In this document: positions 60,598-64,000 of the stretch, one piece after another | Position numbering within the stretch: position 1 is the stretch's first letter | Layout: each line of letters opens with the position of its first letter | Assembly (NCBI GenBank): GCA_046293075.1 | Contig: JBKBPL010000016.1 | Span: 28,070-92,069, forward strand | Origin: Ga0077530 sp046293075 | Lineage (GTDB): Bacteria > Pseudomonadota > Alphaproteobacteria > Rhizobiales > Hyphomicrobiaceae | Reading direction: 5' to 3' | Length of the DNA: 64,000 nt | Program-made: the position numbers and the translations under genes | The notes under the pieces: generated by a model | Database searches by the model: none | The model's input: the letters and a program-made list of their open reading frames with translations, nothing else | What the model was told of the DNA's origin: nothing

Positions 60598-61735
60598 CAC
60601 GCCGGCCCGGACCCTCGCCGAGCGGATCGTGCATGTCGACCTCGGAGAGCGCGCTTATGACGTTCTCGTGGGGCCGGACCTCCTTACGCGTGCGGGTGAT
60701 CTCATCGCGCAGCGCTTCGGCAGGGCGCGTGCGGCCATCGTGACGGATGAGAACGTCGCCAGGCACCATCTCCCCGTGCTTGAAGCGGCGCTCCGTGACG
60801 TCGGCTGCCACGCCGGCACGATCGTACTGCCGGCGGGAGAGGCGACCAAAAGCTTTGCTGAACTCGCCCGCCTGAGCGAGGGCCTGCTCGGCCTGAAGCT
60901 CGAGCGCGGCGATCTCGTCGTCGCGCTCGGTGGCGGCGTCATCGGCGATCTCGCGGGCTTTGCGGCGGCCATCCTGCGGCGTGGCATCCGCTTCGTGCAG
61001 ATCCCGACGAGCCTGCTCGCGCAAGTGGACAGCAGCGTCGGCGGCAAGACCGGCATCAACACGCCGCAGGGCAAGAACCTGATCGGCGCCTTCCACCAGC
61101 CGAGCCTCGTGCTCGCCGACACCAAGGTCCTTTCGACGCTGCCTGCCCGCGAGATGCGCGCCGGCTATGCCGAGGTCGCCAAGTACGGCCTGCTCGGTGA
61201 CGCCCGCTTCTTCGGCTGGCTCGAGCAGAACTGGCAGCGCCTCTTCGGCAATGACCCGGCGACGCTGACCGAGGCCATCGAGGCATCGATTGCCGCCAAG
61301 GCGCGGATCGTCGAGCGCGACGAGACCGAGACCGGCGATCGCATGCTGCTCAACCTCGGTCACACCTTCGGCCATGCGCTCGAGGCCTGGGCCGGGTACT
61401 CAAGCCGTCTCCTGCACGGCGAAGCCGTGGCCATCGGCATGGCGCAGGCGGCGCGCTTCTCCGAGGCCCGCGGCCTTTGCCCTCGGGGAACGGCCGCGCG
61501 CGTCGAGCGTCATTTGCGCGCCGTCGGCCTGCCGACGCGCGTCGCGCACATTCCTGGCGGCGACCGGCCGGACCCGGGGGCCCTCTTCGCGCTCATGCAG
61601 CAGGACAAGAAGGTCCAGGGCGGGCGGCTGACGTTCATCCTCATGCGCGGCATCGGCGAGGCGTTCGTCACGCGCGACGTCGAAGCGGAGGACGTCGCCG
61701 CCTTTCTCGCGCGCGAGATCGCCCTGCCGGCCTGA
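60584..61735 (+). CDS. aroB: 3-dehydroquinate synthase
   Basis: A 383-residue NAD- and zinc-dependent cyclase making 3-dehydroquinate from DAHP, step two of the shikimate pathway. The NAD-binding region is VVALGGGVIGDLAGFAA. VDSSVGGKTGINTPQGKNLI is the substrate site, and the metal ligands are in GYAEVAKYG, LNLGHTFGHALE and LLHGEAVAIGM. Start ATG 60584 lies inside the aroK end, implying translational coupling. Full length. It converges on fumC. Confidence 0.97.
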   Translation: MASPDTPARTLAERIVHVDLGERAYDVLVGPDLLTRAGDLIAQRFGRARAAIVTDENVARHHLPVLEAALRDVGCHAGTIVLPAGEATKSFAELARLSEGLLGLKLERGDLVVALGGGVIGDLAGFAAAILRRGIRFVQIPTSLLAQVDSSVGGKTGINTPQGKNLIGAFHQPSLVLADTKVLSTLPAREMRAGYAEVAKYGLLGDARFFGWLEQNWQRLFGNDPATLTEAIEASIAAKARIVERDETETGDRMLLNLGHTFGHALEAWAGYSSRLLHGEAVAIGMAQAARFSEARGLCPRGTAARVERHLRAVGLPTRVAHIPGGDRPDPGALFALMQQDKKVQGGRLTFILMRGIGEAFVTRDVEAEDVAAFLAREIALPA

Positions 61736-61758
61736 AATCGCGCCGCAGACGCGGAGGC

Positions 61759-63147
61759 TCAGCCCGGCTTGATCATGTTCTCCGGCCGCACGATGGCGTC
61801 GAAATCGGCTTCGGAGATGCCCTCCTTCAGCGCTTCCTCGCGCAGCGTCGTGCCGTTCTTGTGCGCCGCCTTGGCGATCTTCGCGGCCTTGTCATAGCCG
61901 TACCTGGGCGCGAGCGCCGTCACGAGCATGAGGCTGCGCTCGAGCCCGGCCTTGATGTTGTCCTCGCGCGCCTCGATGCCGATGACGCAGTTGTCCGTGA
62001 ACGAGATGGCCGCATCGGCGAGCAGCCGAACGGACTGCAGGAAGTTGTAGGCCATGACCGGGTTGAAGACGTTGAGCTCGAAGTGGCCCGACGCGCCCGC
62101 GAACGTGATCGTGGCGTGATTGCCGAAAACCTGCGTGCACACCATCGTCAGGGCCTCGCACTGCGTCGGGTTCACCTTGCCCGGCATGATCGAGGAGCCC
62201 GGCTCGTTCTCGGGCAGGCTCAGCTCGCCGAGGCCCGCGCGCGGACCCGAGCCGAGGAAACGGATGTCGTTCGCGATCTTGAAGAGCGAGGCGGCAACGG
62301 TGTTGATCGCACCATGGCTCATGACCATCGCATCATGCGCGGCGAGCGCCTCGAACTTGTTCGGCGCGGTCGTGAAGGGGAGGCCGGTGATCTCGGCGAT
62401 GCGCTCGGCGACCTTCTCGGCAAAGCCGACGGGCGCATTGAGGCCTGTGCCGACCGCGGTGCCGCCCTGGGCGAGCTCCATGAGGCCCGGCAGGGTCTGC
62501 TCGACGCGCGCGATGCCGTTGCGCACCTGCGCTGCGTAGCCCGAGAACTCCTGGCCAAGCGTCAGCGGCGTTGCGTCCTGCGTGTGCGTGCGCCCGATCT
62601 TGATGATGTGCGACCAGGCGTTCGCCTTGCCTTCGAGCGCGTTCAGCAGATGCCGCAGCGCCGGCAGCAGGTCGTGGTAGATCTGTTCGGCGCAGGCGAC
62701 GTGCATGGCCGTCGGGAACGTATCGTTCGACGACTGGCTCATGTTGACGTGGTCGTTCGGGTGGACAGGCTTCTTCGAGCCCATTTCGCCGCCGAGCATC
62801 TCGATGGCGCGGTTCGAGATCACCTCGTTGGCGTTCATGTTCGACTGCGTGCCCGAGCCCGTCTGCCAGACGACGAGCGGGAAGTGGTCGTCGAGCTTGC
62901 CGTCGATCACCTCCTGCGCCGCCGCGATGATGGCCTCGCCGAGCTTCTTGTCGAGCTTGCCGAGCGCCATGTTGGTCTCGGCCGCGGCCCGCTTGACGAT
63001 CCCGAGGGCGCGGACGATCGGCTTCGGCTGCTTTTCCCAGCCGATCCGGAAGTTGCCGAGCGAGCGTTGGGCTTGCGCGCCCCAGTAGCGGGTGGCGTCC
63101 ACCTCGATCGGGCCGAAGGTGTCGGTCTCGGTGCGGGTCTTGGTCAT
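61759..63147 (-). CDS. fumC: Fumarate hydratase, class II
   Basis: A 462-residue tetrameric, iron-free fumarase of the FumC type. It begins DTFGPIEVDATRYWGAQAQR. The conserved GSSIMPGKVNPTQCEA signature loop carries the catalytic Ser, SGTQSNMNANEVISNRA and HTQDATPLTLGQEFSGYAAQ carry binding residues, and GGTAVGTGLNAP is standard. Start ATG 63147 is chosen; the 43 codons upstream in frame do not look coding. It converges on aroB and is divergent from the ParA-like gene. Confidence 0.97.
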   Translation of the reverse strand: MTKTRTETDTFGPIEVDATRYWGAQAQRSLGNFRIGWEKQPKPIVRALGIVKRAAAETNMALGKLDKKLGEAIIAAAQEVIDGKLDDHFPLVVWQTGSGTQSNMNANEVISNRAIEMLGGEMGSKKPVHPNDHVNMSQSSNDTFPTAMHVACAEQIYHDLLPALRHLLNALEGKANAWSHIIKIGRTHTQDATPLTLGQEFSGYAAQVRNGIARVEQTLPGLMELAQGGTAVGTGLNAPVGFAEKVAERIAEITGLPFTTAPNKFEALAAHDAMVMSHGAINTVAASLFKIANDIRFLGSGPRAGLGELSLPENEPGSSIMPGKVNPTQCEALTMVCTQVFGNHATITFAGASGHFELNVFNPVMAYNFLQSVRLLADAAISFTDNCVIGIEAREDNIKAGLERSLMLVTALAPRYGYDKAAKIAKAAHKNGTTLREEALKEGISEADFDAIVRPENMIKPG

Positions 63148-63350
63148 GGGGCGGGTCCGGTCCTCGGCAGGTTTCTTCGGGCTGCGTGAGGGATTAAGCC
63201 GCTGCCGGGCTGAGTGCAAGGGGCGGGGTGTGCTCCGTTCCGGAGCCGCTCCAGCGCGCGCTTGAGCCGTGATCAATGTGGCACAATCGTCATTTATACC
63301 TTACACGGATCAGATGAGGTCTTTTCTTCGTTGGCCGTGTTGGGGGGCGT

Positions 63351-64000
63351 ATGTGGGTTTGGGATTGGCTTGTCTCGCTGAGCAGCGAAGCCAAAGGCTT
63401 GCTCGTCACGACAGCGGGGCTTTTGATTAAATGGGTGATGGATCGGCGGTTTATTGCTCAACTGCGGCGTGAGATCGCCCGCAAGGAAGCGGCACTCGAA
63501 GAAAAGGAGAAGCGACTCGAAAGGGCTGAATCGGACTTGAAAGTCGCGGAGGCCAAGATTGACGGGCTAAAGCAAGCCCTGCGCAAGAGTGAATCGGGAA
63601 TTTGGACAACATATTTGCGACGTCCACCGTTTGATGATTTCGATGTGCGAATTGGGCGTGGTAAACCCACCATTTTGACGGTCGCGAACAATAAGGGTGG
63701 AGTCGGGAAGACTACGCTGGTTGGCAATTTGCTCGCGTACTTCGAGAGGAAGAGGGGTAAGAGAGTTCTCGCCATCGATATGGACTATCAAGGCTCGCTG
63801 TCGACGCTGCTACAGAGGCACGCCGGCCCTGTCCCTCCTGGCTCAGTCGACGTTAATAGGCTCTTACAGGACGGTGCTGATGTAGCGACCCTCCTGACAA
63901 TCATGCACGGTCTGGGAGCGGAACTTCCTGATAGTCAGTACGTGTCGGCATTTTACGATCTGGCACTGTCTGAGGATCGGATCTTGGTCGATTGGTTGCT
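63351..64000 (+). CDS. ParA/MinD-like ATPase with N-terminal membrane segment and coiled coil (incomplete at window end)
   Basis: Frame open from ATG 63351 to the window edge (216 whole codons), so the C-terminus is missing. The N-terminus has a hydrophobic, Trp-rich stretch (about 1-30). A charged coiled coil (about 35-82) follows, then a SIMIBI-class NTPase domain. This has the deviant Walker A motif VANNKGGVGKTTLVGN (Lys115, Lys120) and Walker A'-type strand VLAIDMDYQGSLSTLL, where ParA usually has DPQG. A terminal DLALSEDRILVDWL is visible. Third-position GC is visibly lower than in the rest of the window. Plasmid-partition ParA is less likely given the N-terminal part; defence or mobile-element ATPases are candidates. 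Confidence 0.75.
   Translation, partial: MWVWDWLVSLSSEAKGLLVTTAGLLIKWVMDRRFIAQLRREIARKEAALEEKEKRLERAESDLKVAEAKIDGLKQALRKSESGIWTTYLRRPPFDDFDVRIGRGKPTILTVANNKGGVGKTTLVGNLLAYFERKRGKRVLAIDMDYQGSLSTLLQRHAGPVPPGSVDVNRLLQDGADVATLLTIMHGLGAELPDSQYVSAFYDLALSEDRILVDWL

Noticed and set aside
61477..63189. A 570-codon plus-strand frame
   Set aside because: It begins inside aroB in another frame and runs antisense to fumC; it is Arg/Asp/Val-rich shadow sequence.

Overview
The window is high-GC DNA from an alphaproteobacterium, most likely a member of Hyphomicrobiales (Rhizobiales) or a near relative. Supporting markers are the alphaproteobacterial MmcB-type nuclease, a RegB/RegA (ActS/ActR) pair next to a SenC-like protein, a fabA-fabB-fabI block, an NDUFA9-like protein, a one-cysteine DksA and a type-I PhaZ. 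Assignment below order level is not possible by eye. I see no CRISPR array, rRNA, transposase or integrase. Almost the whole window is ordinary, densely packed chromosome; only the last 650 bases look different in composition.

Layout: 294-5526 holds two GMC flavoprotein oxidoreductases, a type II haloacid dehalogenase, a glutathione S-transferase and a small Sel1-like protein. 5888-8476 is a four-gene run (NDUFA9-like, YggT, DUF167, FolD), followed by a small gene that seems frameshifted and by an exported DUF900-type hydrolase. 10942-16289 (minus strand) holds FAD and 2Fe-2S subunits of a xanthine-dehydrogenase-type enzyme without a molybdenum subunit, a histidine kinase with an unrecognisable ATPase domain, and aminopeptidase N. 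16475-21789 is an acyl-CoA cluster: crotonase, SDR, NDP-forming acyl-CoA synthetase and 3-hydroxyacyl-CoA dehydrogenase. 22042-23703 encodes an exported metalloprotease fused to three PAN-like cysteine modules. Then come a cupin, a fumarate-reductase-type flavoprotein, DNA polymerase I, an RBBP9-like hydrolase, chorismate synthase, a secreted lysine-rich protein, a GNAT acetyltransferase and tRNA-Cys.

32439-34277 pairs an Ldh2-type dehydrogenase with an RraA-type protein. 34587-41197 is core metabolism and translation: sdhC-sdhD-sdhA (sdhB is not here), carA, metK, dksA and rpsU. 41356-45245 holds an FMN alpha-hydroxyacid dehydrogenase, a YgjP-type metallopeptidase and an intracellular PHB depolymerase. 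45513-48338 is the redox-control locus, senC-like divergent from regB-regA. 48417-50924 holds a DUF2798 protein, MmcB, a membrane protein and RlmN. 51156-54085 is fabA-fabB-fabI, followed by icd, a GFA-type protein and LysR and MarR regulators. 57570-59731 encodes a secreted proline-rich protein and a 48-residue membrane protein, divergent from aroK-aroB; fumC follows.

The window ends in an incomplete gene (63351-64000) for a ParA/MinD-like ATPase with an N-terminal hydrophobic segment and a coiled coil. Its lower GC suggests the edge of an accessory region. Central themes are TCA-cycle enzymes (sdhCDA, icd, fumC), chorismate synthesis (aroC, aroK, aroB), unsaturated fatty-acid synthesis, acyl-CoA and PHB turnover, and redox-sensing control. 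All calls rest on reading motifs and reading frames; no database search was possible.
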